DNA from: Phytophthora hibernalis
Taxonomy: Eukaryota > Oomycota > Peronosporomycetes > Peronosporales > Peronosporaceae
Reading direction: 5' to 3'
Length of the DNA stretch: 64,000 bases
NCBI GenBank assembly: GCA_012656075.1
Contig: JAAKBF010000033.1
Span: forward strand, 620,001 to 684,000
Positions within the stretch are counted from its first letter, which is position 1. Every line of letters begins with the position of its first letter. Shown here one piece after another: positions 1 through 10,642 of this stretch. Made by a program: the position numbers and the translations under genes. A model generated the notes under the pieces. That model was not told the DNA's origin, made no database searches, and was given only the letters and a program-made list of their open reading frames with translations.

Positions 1-264
1 CGAAGGCTGTATTCAAGTCGGAATATGCACGTGTCCCCCAAGTGGATCCAACGTCAGCAATTTGTCGTCCTATAGCGAGCAGGTCGTTGTATTTTTCATT
101 CTAGTGCTTCGCTCGATATGGATCTCGACCAATTCCACGACACTCGAACGGGATGTCGACCTCGTCGGGTCGCTGCGACCTTATTTTGCGGTAGCTTTTC
201 ACAAGCCACCGGGGTGAATTATGCCTTCGGGGACAAAATCACTGCAGCCAGTAATCTTCCGATA

Positions 265-507
265 CTATATAATATGCCGACAGGGCAACAATATTGTGAT
301 CCAGAAAATACACGACCAAGTCCACCCATGTGGATTCACCATATACTCGTTAGGTATGGCATCACTCTTTCCAGCGGTGTACTGCATCTTCACATAGGGA
401 TCCATCGATCGCTGGCGATACTCTGTGGTCGAAAGCAACGCAAAGTCGTATTGCTGCTTTACCAACTCGACAGCATGCCGAGAAACGGTATTCAGGCGAT
501 TGTTCAT
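265..507 (-). pseudogene. SWIM zinc-finger C-terminal fragment, MULE-type transposase remnant
   Basis: An 80-codon minus-strand frame ends in a pattern like the SWIM zinc finger (CxC..CxH) of oomycete MULE transposases: a single Cys followed by a short aromatic/hydrophobic stretch and PCRH. The first Cys of the CxC pair appears as Trp, so zinc binding is probably lost. Residues before it (VNPHGWTW) also fit the usual approach to a SWIM finger. No catalytic domain is visible upstream, because the strand there belongs to the divergent gene starting near 600. Function is inferred from the motif only. It could equally be a chance frame in degenerate repeat DNA. Confidence 0.4.
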
Positions 508-599
508 TTCCGCGTCGTATTCGTTGTTCTGTAGATTCTAATATTTTGATGCTGCGCTGCCGATAATGAGGGACGACAGCGAGGAAACCGGTTCCGGCC

Positions 600-2008
600 G
601 TGATTGGAGTGACGAGGGCAGCGCGAGTCACGAAGATTCGAGAGCCCGCCGCCTACACGCCCACAGGTTTCAAGAAGCGGCGCGGGATCCTGCCCGGAGG
701 GAAAAAGCGGCGGAAGGAGAGGTCTCACGCACAGTCAGGCACGAGTACCATACGGGCAGCATCTTCGGACGCCTTTCCATCGACCTCCGACCCCAGAGAA
801 GATTCAAGCACCTCCGTTTCGACCACGGTTGCAAGTACCGCGCAGGACGATCATGTCGTTGTTCCCCAGATCGACCTCGTACATATGCCAGAGCTGGAAC
901 GGAGAATGTTAGACGACTGGGCCGAGCTGGAGCAGTATCTCCGCAATTACAGCAAGCGCACGTTTCCGGTATGTGCCCCTTGTTTAGCATGTGCCCCGGT
1001 CTAGTACTGTGGCACAAAACACAGTATACGTTAAACTATCCTAACGTCTGTGCTTCTGATATCCTCATATTTATTTGGTCCAGACAGCGACCCCTGTGAA
1101 AACACGGAACAAGAAGATGCTTGTCAGCCGTACGCCAAGTAAATCAATACCGGAGGAGTTAAAGTTTTACAACAAAACCTACGTATGCACGCATCACGGG
1201 AAGCCTTGATCGGGGAGGAGGAAGGACACCGGCCCGACCAGCATTCCAGAAAAATTGCCGGGCGGGCAAATGTGGATTCTAGAGTTCATTGCGGAAAATA
1301 CGACTGTGGACCCCGTGATGAAAGATGTACACAATTTGGTGCACAGACTTCAGAAGGAGTCCTACGTCTTTCCACCGCATTGTCGCTATTTTAGAAGTTT
1401 AGCCGCCCAACCTAGCAATGTCACGCGCGTGTTCGCAAACAACGAGGTATGAGATGACGCTTCCGAGACTCTTTGCGATGAGCTTTGAATTAAATGAAAA
1501 CTACAAGTATTGCAAAAGTTATTAGCACAAACGTAACGACACTGGACGATTGTGTGGTTTCCTATCCGATCGGGCCGTCTGTGCGGAGGTGGAAATGGAA
1601 ATTTTCAGGAGGCTGCCAAGTACAAGGACTTCCTGGTAGAAAGCAAGGTGGAATTGGCCATGCACGCTCTCGTGCCAATGACTTTTCAAATTTGTGCCGT
1701 GGTGCAGGCGACCTACGGCTTGTACTGAGCGCATCTGTCGTTCACTATATTTCCTGCATTCTGGCGCTCGTTGTGTACCACATCGCTCTCGGTAAAACAA
1801 GCAGTGCAAGAAAACAACCAAGAAGAAACAGTCCTCGACTGAGTCCAAGTCCAAGTCGGAGCAAAGTTCTACAACCTCGACCACGACTTTCACCACCAGC
1901 AGCGAGACCACCACGACTAGCAACAAGAAGAAAAAGAAACGCAAATCGGGAACGTCCTCCGCGTCACCGCTGATAGAAGATGTTCCTAGAACGTCTCCAA
2001 TCTGTTTA
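600..2008 (+). pseudogene. Multi-exon gene with FAR1/ZSWIM-like N-terminal domain
   Basis: Exon 1 (600-968) has two basic clusters (KKRRG, KKRRKER), a Ser/Thr-rich linker and a charged helix. An intron at 969-1083 (GTATGT..CAG) joins it in phase to exon 2 (1084-1446), which contains YVCTHHGKP, the type of Cys/His segment seen in ZSWIM/FAR1-like DNA-binding regions of oomycete MULE proteins, then a helix with MKDVHNLVHRL. A second GT..AG intron (1447-1608) joins in phase to exon 3 (1609 onward, EAAKYKDFLVESK). A Lys/Ser/Thr-rich segment follows at about 1805-2008; its splice link is unclear. A single in-frame TGA at 1207-1209, right after GKP, interrupts exon 2. The part from about 1552 is duplicated near 27.3-26.85 kb. 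Domain assignment is from motif resemblance. Confidence 0.45.
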
Positions 2009-2698
2009 GACTTCACCACTACACTTGTTCAATACTCTTTCGTACACATGTTTGCGATTCTTTTTCTTCTTGGCCTTGACATTCGTGCCATACGTCATGG
2101 TGCTAAAGTATTCCAACACATCATTAACCAATGAATCTGGATCAGCTTGCCGGCGTGAATCGAGATCGGGCGCAAGTTGCCCCCATGGAACTTCGCGGCA
2201 TACGCTCGATTCGGTGGTAGCGCATGCACTTGGAAAGCAGTAGATTTAGAACTTCCGGACGAGTGAGGCGGTCGGGAAACCCATTGTCGAGTTCGTTCCA
2301 AGCGAATGTGTTGCTGCGTGTCGGGGTGTCGCTGAACATTAAGCATAGCTCGTTCAAGAAGCTGTCGGTTTTTCTGAGGGCGATGGCTGCCTACGGACTG
2401 CTTGCTGTTGCTGACCAAGATGGAGTGCAGTCGATCACAGACATTGACAGACGCCACCCGTACGTAGACGCGTTCTGATTGTAATTTGGCGGTGTATGAC
2501 TAACTTTTTGTGTGTGCTGGCTGAAACAGAGATGTGCTATCGCGCGAAGCTTATCAGATCGCGGAAGAAGCACAGCAGAATAACTGGCTGCTGCCAACAA
2601 CCCAGCAAAGTGCTCATAGATCAAACGTGTGCACAGCGGCGACGCCCCATTCGGTCAATGAGCTGCACCCATTGCCGTGCGAATGAAAACCATTGAAT
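2006..2698 (-). pseudogene. CRN-companion gene of unknown function, left copy
   Basis: Downstream of CRN-1 on the same strand lies a broken gene whose last exon ends in a lysine-rich segment (KAKKKKNRKHVYERVLNK) and a TAA at 2006-2008. Upstream, a coding-like piece reads FAWNELDNGFPDRLTRPEV in another frame, and a further piece around 2391-2640 has a good donor site after HTQK. Frames change between pieces, so introns and indels are mixed. The same gene follows CRN-3 on the other arm. Its lysine-rich tail resembles a nuclear localisation signal; I do not recognise the family. It converges on the S/T/K-rich exon of the gene at 600-2008. Confidence 0.4.
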
Positions 2699-2709
2699 CG
2701 GATTTGCAG

Positions 2710-4522
2710 CTAATTTGGGAATACCAAGCTTACTGCTTCGGCCAGACGATCAAGATTCTCTGGCGTAGCGCTTTCGCCATAGTTATCGATCAATTGTTTC
2801 GTTGCCGGGTCCAGCTCAAAGGCCCGAGAGACACCTAGGATGGACCGTGCGAGAATATCAGCATCATTTTTTCAAAGTGGGAGTAGCCTCCATCACTTCC
2901 ACGAGATCAATCCAGAGGGCGTATCCCCAACGAGGATCACATTCGGCACGCGAGGATCTCCATGGACCAGGCTATTCGCGTGGAGCTGCCATAACAATCC
3001 AAAGAGGTTCCGTACTCCCTCTAGTGTCGTTGGTCGAGGCAGAGGTTTCCCAACAGGAGATAGCAATAAGGCCGCGCTACCATCAGTGCTTTCGATGACA
3101 TCTCGCACAGGAGTAATCGTCAATCCTGTGGGCTGGGCTTTCATCAAGGCCTTCTTCTCTTGATAAAGACGTCCAACGGAGCATTCCTCCACGATTTTCA
3201 GCGCGAAAACCTTCTGACCTGGCCCAGTTACCTTAAAAACGCGTCCATGAGCGCCACGGCCGAGAAATGCATCGCCCTCCACCACACCAACACCCAATGA
3301 AGTACAGGCATTGGTTAAGTGCGCCACCCATGGAGATATGTTGTCAGTAATAAAGCACTGGAACAATGTTTTCGAGCCCTTATCGACCCACTTCGCTCTT
3401 CGAACTTTGGTAACAACAGACCTGTGGCTTTTGATCAACCAAAAGGAGCGGCGGTCGAATAGAATAGCGCTTGCTAGCTCCTTGGGGCAAAGATACTGCA
3501 GATATCGTACCACTTGGCCAAACGAAGCATCCGTTATAGTGAGCTTGCTTTCGAACAAAATGAGGCAGTCGAACAATTCTTCCACTGCTACTCCAAATCG
3601 AAATCCATTCTGGCGTTGCACTCCATCGTCCGGTACCGGTTTGGCACGAAACATTCCACGGTGGGTCGCAAATCCATCCGGTTTGAGATCTGTATTCTTG
3701 GTAACAAGCGGAGACTGAGACAACCATGGATATCTCTCGCTATTGACGAATACCATACCACAACGGCTTAATACGTCGCTGAAAAAGGAGTAATAAACGC
3801 GTCAAAAGCAGCCTCACTCTGAATAGCATCCGCTTGAATCTGAATTGCCTCTGGCCAAAATGCTTCTTCGTTCTCTGTTGGTGCAGCATCGATGATCATG
3901 CCATCCGTTTTCAATCTTCCAGACTCCATTTGACCCAATGCCCCATCGGAGAAGGAATTTGGTTTGTGTGTCAAATTAGCATTATTTTGCTCAAGCAGCA
4001 CTTGCATTTGAACCTGCACTCGGTGAATGCTTGCGGCAGTTTCTCGAAACGCCGATATCGAATCGTTCTCAACAAACAGGTCATTTGGACTCCTCTTCGG
4101 AACCACCACCAGCACGTGAATTTGCTCACTGGATGGAGGCTCCATGTTGTTCTTCGTGTAGAACCACGTTGATAAGGTCTTTGAGGCCAGAATCTGTTCT
4201 CCGGTCGTCAGCGCATTGATGTAGTCGTCGGATTCTCCTTTCACCAGCTTCAGAGCAGCCCGATGTTCGTCTGGGAGCCACTTGAGACTCTCCTCCATCT
4301 CCTCCGCAGAAGGGCTGTAAACAGGGACGACCTCTTTGCCGCCCTCCTCTTCAACGGGCTGCTTCGCCAGGAATAGCTGCAGTTTGTCAGCTTCACACTT
4401 GATCGTGTCCGGCTTCTCCCCTTGATCGCCTTCTTCAAGTGATCCACGGACTTGTTCGTGTCAATGTCGATGGAGAACACGCTTCCCGCTGCACCAACGT
4501 TCGCACAAAAGAGCGTTACCAT
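2710..4522 (-). pseudogene. CRN-1: Crinkler effector with kinase-type C-terminal domain (frameshifted)
   Basis: The start is the ATG at 4522. The header begins MVTLFC and contains the LFLAK-type segment, then SLKWLPDEHRAA and QIHVLVVVP, the motif that closes CRN N-termini. The tail (2893-3756) is the CRN kinase-like domain: glycine loop GRGAHGRVFKV, the lysine of FALKIVEE, and a catalytic loop HGDPRVPN. In this family the header directs the effector and the tail acts in the host cell, often the nucleus. At least three single-base lesions break it: in the header near 4425, between HVLVVVP region and kinase near 3770, and after GDTP near 2920; a homopolymer near 2873 is also out of frame. The tail is nearly identical to CRN-3, the header is not. 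The stop is TAG at 2710-2712. Confidence 0.8.
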
Positions 4523-4545
4523 CTTGTCTCGAGCCAGCGGATTCT

Positions 4546-4592
4546 GGAATGAGAAAAAATGAACGGAGAAATTTTGTAATCGTACTTAAGCG
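4546..4592 (-). promoter_or_regulatory. CRN-1 core promoter: TCATTCC initiator and CGCTTAAGTACGA box
   Basis: On the minus strand a TCATTCC (4546-4552), matching the oomycete initiator TCAYTYY, lies 24 bases before the ATG. A box CGCTTAAGTACGA (4580-4592) lies about 57 bases before the ATG. Both recur upstream of CRN-2, and the box recurs upstream of CRN-3. Confidence 0.55.
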
Positions 4593-4622
4593 ATGAATGG
4601 TGTGGTCACATACGTATACGGT

Positions 4623-4983
4623 ACAGAGCAGTGGGATAGCACACGGTGTGATATCATATCGCTGATATGACTTTAACACCCTGCCAAATTGTAAACAGAG
4701 AACCCTGGACAACTTAATACTTCCCGTGGACGCACTTCCTATTAGGTATAACAGGATTATTAGGTAGTAGAGGGAGCACCACAACCAGAAGACCAGTGTT
4801 GATCTCTGGTTTATAAGAAGACGTGGATGACTGGTGTGTTGTTTCAGGAGTGGCTGCGCGAGCTTGACATGCATCAACAACGGTGCCATATTGCCCTCCT
4901 ACGCAACATTGTCCTGGGAAACCTGCAGCTCAAGTCGTAATTGTCATTTAACTACCGCCCAACTACATCTCTCGTTTCAAACT
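4623..4983. other. CRN-1 upstream region; end of shared block
   Basis: No gene seen. Homology with the other arm stops at about 4877 (GGCAATATGG on the minus strand). A short sequence with CAGAGAACCCTGG and CAACTTAATAC at about 4693-4720 recurs at about 5524-5550 and near 19842-19872. Confidence 0.5.
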
Positions 4984-5048
4984 ATATGATTCCAGGGTCG
5001 GGCGGTTGCAAACGACTCGTTTGCAACCGCCCGACCCTGGAATCATAT
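4984..5048. repeat. Near-perfect palindrome, 32-bp arms with 1-base centre
   Basis: 4984-5015 is the exact reverse complement of 5017-5048; the single central base is 5016. The other copy of this block (20348-20403) keeps one full arm but has lost the inner part of the other, as expected from hairpin-mediated deletion. Confidence 0.95.
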
Positions 5049-5958
5049 CGGCGTTATGCGGCAGTTCGGGATCGGCGGCTCCAGCATGAGTTGAACGTGA
5101 GGAGGCGGGTGCGACATACTTCAAGATTAGTTATTGGCACTCTACCAATATACCGGTACTTCCAGGAAGTAGGTAGATGAAGTCCTGTTGGCACGATGTA
5201 CACCCGACGTGGAAACGAAGGTTTTTTCAGGCCTTCGGACCCAACAAATATGTAAAGTGAAGCAAACGATGGTCAACTACGACGTAGAACTAGTTTGTTT
5301 TAGTAGTAGCCCACGGCAAAATACGTAGGGCGGAGATGCGTAAGGTACAGTAGCTTGCTCTGTCATATACAATCGCTACCCACTTGACTTGAGGTCGGCC
5401 GTCTTCACGGACATCTCTCTGGCTTTAATAGTGTACATGTAATACATGCTCTTGTCGATATGACTGAGTGCAAGCAGTACCTTGCTGAAGGTTCGGTGAA
5501 GGTCAATGTAGCACTAGCTGAGGTACAGAGAACCCTGGCCAACTTAATACCTCTGTTGTCTAATATCCTGGTGTACTAAATCACTTATCGATCCACTGAC
5601 TCGGTATTCAGGCTTAACTATGGCGCTTAATTAATACTTGTCAAATTAATGCTCGATGGGGATTTTTTCAATACATTTGTTAATGAAAAGCATCCACTAT
5701 CATACTTGTTCAGCGCCAAATATTGCATACTAAAAGGCTTCGGGTCGATGTCCGCGCACACGCCGCTCCCTGCTCCTCACGTTGCTGTTTCCGCAGCCGC
5801 TCCTGCGGCGCGTTTATTAGCAGCCGTGCATTATATCCTGTGTTGTAGATATTAGCAATGGTCTTTATCGACTGGGTTCATCTAAAGTGATACCTTGACA
5901 CATTTTAAACCCCGTTACAGTAGGTACTGGCCATAAGGATACCGTATAACCTGTGTAG
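5049..5958. other. Duplicated spacer flanking the pogo element
   Basis: No convincing gene. The stretch is matched in inverted orientation by about 19440-20347 with few differences, so it belongs to the duplicated block and not to the pogo element. A small segment rich in GCCGCTCC/GCGGCG occurs near 5760-5820. Confidence 0.6.
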
Positions 5959-5960
5959 TA

Positions 5961-7683
5961 CAGACAACGACGGTGAAATCCGTATCCCCACTGAACTGTA
6001 TCCGCCATACAAAAGTAAACGGGGCATCTCGACAAAAAAATCCGTACCCATCAGTGATTCGCTATTTGTGATTGGTGAAAAAAACATTTTTATCCTATAC
6101 TTGGACTTCAGGATATCTTGGAATTGCCTTTTCAAAGCTACACACAACACAGTGCTCTGTGATGCCTTCCCATGCTGTAATGGTGCGCTTGATCGCGCCA
6201 AGTCTCTTTGCTGCGCGGTGCGTGTACCATTAATATTGTCTGATAGCCATACGCCTGTCAGCTTCTTCTTGAGTGGACCCATAACTCCAACATCAAGAGG
6301 CTGACAGACAGACGTGCTGTTTGGCGGAACAGGGCACACTAGTGCTGAGGTAGCCTCCGCTACCACATTCTGTCCTCCTTCCGATACATGGGAATCGAAG
6401 TTATCGAGAAGGAGGACAGAGGGAGAATCTATTTCAAATTTAAGCAAACTTTCAATATAAAACTCCCAAACAGTTGCGTCCATCCAGCCATGTTCTTGGA
6501 CTGTATAAACATGTCCATCTGGATATGTTGGCAACTCATTTGTCTCCACAGTGCCGCCAGGTATTCGTCGCAGAATGAAGAGTATTGGCAGTTTTTTCCT
6601 AAATCAAATAACGTTACTTAGTTTCAGTATACAGTAAATTAAATGTAAAATAAATGAACGTACCGTCAGCCCGAATGGTGAGCACAGCTGTGAGTCTTCC
6701 GGAATTCTTCTGCATATGCTTGACTTTTGCTGATCCACGCCTCCCCTTGAGGGCCCATATTTTGTGGGGTGGAGTGTCGAAATAAATGGCCGTTTCGTCG
6801 ACGTTGTAGATAGCACTATCCGGAAAATGGCTGTATTCGCTCCAAAACTTGATTGCAAATTCTAAATGCGTCTGCTGTAGTACAGCTTCGTTTTTCTTCG
6901 AATGTTGTGGCTGCGTTGAAAACCCATGCCTAAACACCATATTATAAAACAAAATGTTGAAATATCAAAAGATAAGTTAATAATATACTTTTCAAAACAA
7001 GTAGCTCAATATTAGAAAAGATAGTTTTCTTACCGGCTTGCAAACCGCTGGCACAAGCGCATCAATGCGTTTACACGCCTTTCGTCACTTGACTTCGTCG
7101 CTAAATACGCCTCTAGCCAAGTGGGATGCTCTTGTTTTATATATTCAATCATATTTCCTGTACACAAATACTTTACAAAAAAGAAGTCAATTTAATTTGC
7201 AAACATTCAGACCATAATGTTTGCAGTACCTCTTCTTCGCGACGCAGATCCTTCATGTAGGTCACCATGTCGTGTCCGAATGTTATGATGCCCTTAGCCC
7301 CCTGTCCTTTTAGCGTCTTGCTTGTCTGTGCCCCCTGAAGCTGAATAATTCCTGCTCTTGTCTCCGCCAAGCATGCAACGTAGATAACGGGATACCGAGC
7401 TTTCGAGCCGTTGGCTTGCAGCCAATACGACTGATGCTGTCTAAAGCTTCACGCTTTTGCTTGACGGAGTAAGATGCTTGGGGAGCCATGGCGGCTCCCT
7501 ACACAAAGGGAAATGCAAAGGGTGAGGGAGATAACTCCGTGCGGACCAGTAATTTTCTAACACACTGATTGGATAAATATGTTTAAAATTTGCTGCCTCG
7601 TTTTTGTTTTTTACTTGCCTTGGTCCGTCCCACTGCAGGGGGTGCGGATTTTTATGGGGTACGGATTTCACCGTCGTTGTCTG
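5961..7683 (-). mobile_element. pogo/Tigger-type DNA transposon, complete left copy
   Basis: Inverted termini begin CAGACAACGACGGTGAAATC at 5961 and end with the reverse complement at 7683. TA dinucleotides flank both sides (5959-5960 and 7684-7685), the TA target duplication expected for Tc1/mariner/pogo elements. The element is 1,723 bp and encodes one transposase on the minus strand. A related site without the insertion is seen at about 9464-9488. Confidence 0.85.
6095..7489 (-). pseudogene. pogo-like transposase (DDE_1 superfamily), frameshifted
   Basis: The ATG at 7489 opens an N-terminal helix-turn-helix of pogo/Psq type (VKQKREALDSI...PTARKLGIP). The DDE_1 catalytic domain follows: first Asp in YNVDETAIYFD, second in LLLDNFDSHV, third in QPLDVGVMGPLKKKL. 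Two to three short introns are visible, including GTACGT..TTTAG between the exons ending IRADG and beginning near 6585, and GTAAGA near 7034. Breaks: an extra base in a G run near 7335 and a missing base in an A run near 6212 (the right copy is in frame there). The natural stop would be TAG at 6095-6097. It should cut and join the element's own ends; this copy is probably inactive unless the indels are sequencing errors. Confidence 0.8.
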
Positions 7684-7685
7684 TA

Positions 7686-7874
7686 TCCGACACCCTTCTG
7701 ACTTTTGGGTTCGGCCCCTTAAAAATGATAATTCACAATCCCTGTGGAAAAGCAGACGTTTTGCTAAAAACCACCGAAATCGCACTCGCGAATGCTGCCA
7801 TAAGATTCAGGAGGGGGTTACCCAGAGAACCCTCCCAGCGCGGGGAACGATTCGAACAAAGTCCAACACTTGCA
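7686..7874. other. Intergenic, no feature seen
   Basis: Short spacer between the pogo insertion and the second transposase. No reading frame or repeat could be supported. Confidence 0.5.
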
Positions 7875-9278
7875 TTAGACGCTTACTTCTCCTCTAGTCA
7901 TCATATCTACTACGTCTTCTTCATCAGCGACCTCACCAACATCAGGATCAAGGAGCTGCAAACGCTCTAGTTCCTCAGCAAGAGCATTGGACGAGGCCTC
8001 GAACATTGGGTCGACAGGTGGCACGGCAAGTATGCCGTTAAACCCGTTCGAGATCGTCGAAGCGGACAGCCCCTCCCACGCACTGGCAACCCAGTCAACC
8101 ACGTCATTCCTGGACGGCGCCTTGACCTTGCTGCTGCTCTCCTCCCAGCCAGCTTGGTCATCAGCCAGCTTACCCAGCGCTGGCGCAGACGCTGCTTCAG
8201 CGGGCGGTTCCAAGCAATGTCCGCCGGCTGGCAGACGCCTGTGTGCCCTGCTGGTGCGTCCAGCAAGTGGATGTTGAGGTCGTGAGCGCGGGTGCGCACC
8301 TCCGGCGTCCAAAGTCGTCGAGGAGTAGAAAGACAGGCTGTTCTGGATGCTGACGTCCACCGAAATGATACGCCAGCCAAATGAGAGTCAGCGACGTGTT
8401 CCACCAACCCGTGCTATTAACGTAGATCTGGACGCCATGTCTGTCCTGGAGGATCTCGATCTGCTTCCAAAGATGCTTGCCGAAGCCGTGTCTCAGCTCC
8501 ACGTTATCGGCTTGCGTCGCCGCGACCTTGGATGGGCGGCCCTTCAGTATCAAAAACGGCGTCCGCTTCTCGCCGAAAGAGGACCCAAGCAGCATGCACG
8601 TCATCCTCTCCTTGTCCTTGCCACATGTACGAACCCTCACCGTACGTGCTCCGCGCTTGTTGAGCGTCGTGCGCGGCACGTACTCGAAGACAACGGGCGT
8701 TTGGTCGGCGTTGTAGGCGACATCAACACCTAGGCGGTGCATGACTGCGCGCATCCTGGTATTAAAAGCAAGAACAGCAGCCTCGCCGTCTACGGGACTC
8801 TTCTGTCCTTGGCGCGTACGCGCACGGAACCGCAGCGCATGGCGGCGCACGAATCCAGCCCGCCAAGCCCATGTGCCGGTGAAAACGCCGCGCGGTATAC
8901 CAGCTGCTGCCGCATACTCCTGGGCCTTGAGCTGGAGCATTAGAGCCGAAACTGGCGCCCCATCGGCGCGGTAGGCGTTGACCCAGCGAAGAAGCTGAGA
9001 CTCCGTCTCAGACGACAGCACAGTGGCACTTCCTGCAGGTCTGAGCTTGCGCAGCACGCTGGACGAGCTGCTCTTCCCGGCCTTCTCGATGGTATCGCGG
9101 CGTTTCTGCCACAGGTAGATGCTCTTGCGCTTAGTCTCGAGCGAGGTGCCTTTGGCCTCAGGGTAGAACTTGGCGAGTGCAGAGGACACTCCGTCAGAAT
9201 CAGAATGGTGAATGACATGGAGTCGAAACTCATACGTCGGCGTAGAGCGCTTGTACTGCCGAGCGCGGCGGCCTCCAT
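7875..9278 (-). pseudogene. Second pogo-like DDE_1 transposase, frameshifted
   Basis: The long frame 8197-9189 starts at a GTG and its coding sense seems to continue upstream (TYEFRLHVIHH), so the true start is unknown. Its N-terminal half has a helix-turn-helix/CENP-B-like region (ETKRKSIYLWQKR, then LRWVNAYRADGAPV). Catalytic residues: D in YNADQTPVVFEYVP, D in VFLLLDDF, and D in QPADIAWNRPLKQRLR, the last in a different frame (7967-8407). The acidic C-terminus is in the third frame, ending at 7875. Two single-base shifts lie near 8310 and 8150. It differs strongly in sequence and GC content from the first pogo element, so it is a separate family. I could not find its terminal repeats. Confidence 0.75.
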
Positions 9279-9617
9279 CTTTACTTGCTCGTGCGCGGCC
9301 TATGAAGAGTTGGGAAGTGACTGCGCTTTAGTGGTCTGGTGCCTAACTTTTATCGATCCTTGGCCACCAATTTTTGGAGCTGTCGGAAATGACAACGATC
9401 CGGTGGTGTCCAAATTGCAGTCATCTGATTGGCTAATACGGCTTGTCGGATATAACATTCTATCGGATACTACACAGGTTATACGGTAGCACACCCCATC
9501 AATCCGTGATTATTTTGGCCACTCGTGCGAGTTGTGCTTTTCGAGTGGATATAGTCTGTAATTTTTGGTGACGATCCGAGCAATATTGAAAGACTTTTAA
9601 TACGAGGGTCTGGGCCT
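9279..9617. other. Spacer containing a paralogous pogo empty site
   Basis: No gene. At about 9464-9488 the sequence reads TCGGATACTACACAGG and continues TTATACGGTA, matching the two flanks of the first pogo element joined through one TA. Confidence 0.5.
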
Positions 9618-10155
9618 TGGTCAAAAGGATATCACAGTGTAAATGACTTGGTTTCAGTATGGATGACTAAAGGGCTACATTATCGGGAAGCGCTTCCATA
9701 GTCACCTTGCATCTTGCAGCGACGGCCGACGACACCACGCGCGCCTTAGGGCTTCCGGTGCCGCGTACTGGGCTCGAGAGAGTGCTATAGCTGGACAGGG
9801 ATCGGGTGCAAGTTGAAAAACCACCGCAGTAACGTGCTCGAGGGCTGCCTTCGATACGAGACTCGCCTTCCTACTGGAATCCTACGGTAATACTATAGTA
9901 AACACGGGGACTATTTAGCTTGCAAGATGTATGCAGGTGGCAGGCAGTATTTGATGAAGGAGGACCTAATTCGAGCGAGCAAGCTCCTATGGAGGCATAC
10001 GCCAGCGAAATATCTTGAGAAAATCGTTTTGTCGATGAAGAAGAGATGCATCGAGGTAATAAAGGTTGCCGTACCGGCACTAAAGTTGCCCTTTTCATGT
10101 TCAGCTTCGTCAATACTGAAACCAAGTCATTTCCACTGTGCTATCCTTTTGACCA
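9618..10155. repeat. Inverted repeat of EF-hand gene tail (43-bp arms, 2 mismatches)
   Basis: 9618-9660 and 10113-10155 are reverse complements with 41 of 43 matching bases. The right arm is part of the EF-hand reading frame, so the left arm looks like an inverted copy of that gene segment. No target duplication is evident. No gene is recognised between the arms. Confidence 0.7.
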
Positions 10156-10642
10156 TACGCGTGGAAGAGGAAGTTTATACGGCGAGAAGCGTCAGCGCAC
10201 AGTGCTGCGATAAACTCGGGCCAATCCAGTGCCCCAGAGCTGTCAGAGTCCAGAACGTCGAAGGCACGGTCAACGAAGAACTGGTCTTCCACCGACAACT
10301 GAGGTACGCCGTGGCGTAGTGTCTCCTTGTCGACACCATGAGAGTTCTTCGCCATGGAGCAAGGCGCTTTATGGCGATCCCACCGCGCGAACAATCAGCT
10401 CGTGAATAGCCCGTCGCAGTCATCAGTGCAGCTAGATCCAGTTCCTGGAGAAACCCGTGCTGCTCCGCCACAGACAGCATCGTCGAAGTTGGTTCCGTTC
10501 GTGGGCGTTGCGGTGGTCGAGACTTCGGTTTGTGGTGTTGCTTCTGCCGAGACCGGGGACAGATTTTGCCTGGTGGTGGGAATGCAGTGAACGTACTAGG
10601 CGTTTGCCTCAAGTCATCACCTTTGCTTATGGGTGCGAACAT
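10110..10642 (-). pseudogene. EF-hand protein fragment
   Basis: The frame 10110-10394 contains a canonical EF-hand loop, DSDSSGALDWPEF, with Asp at 1 and 3, Ser at 5, Gly at 6 and Glu at 12, preceded by a helix FVDRAFDVL. This is a calcium-binding unit of the calmodulin/CDPK type. An upstream frame (to 10642) carries LQELDLAALMTATGYS and is one base out of phase near 10395. Only one EF-hand is visible, whereas functional proteins usually have pairs. The C-terminal end runs into the inverted repeat and stops at 10110. It is a truncated, frameshifted cellular gene. Confidence 0.55.

Noticed and set aside
4461..4889. 142-codon frame upstream of CRN-1
   Set aside because: It covers promoter and leader sequence shared with CRN-2 and has no coding character.
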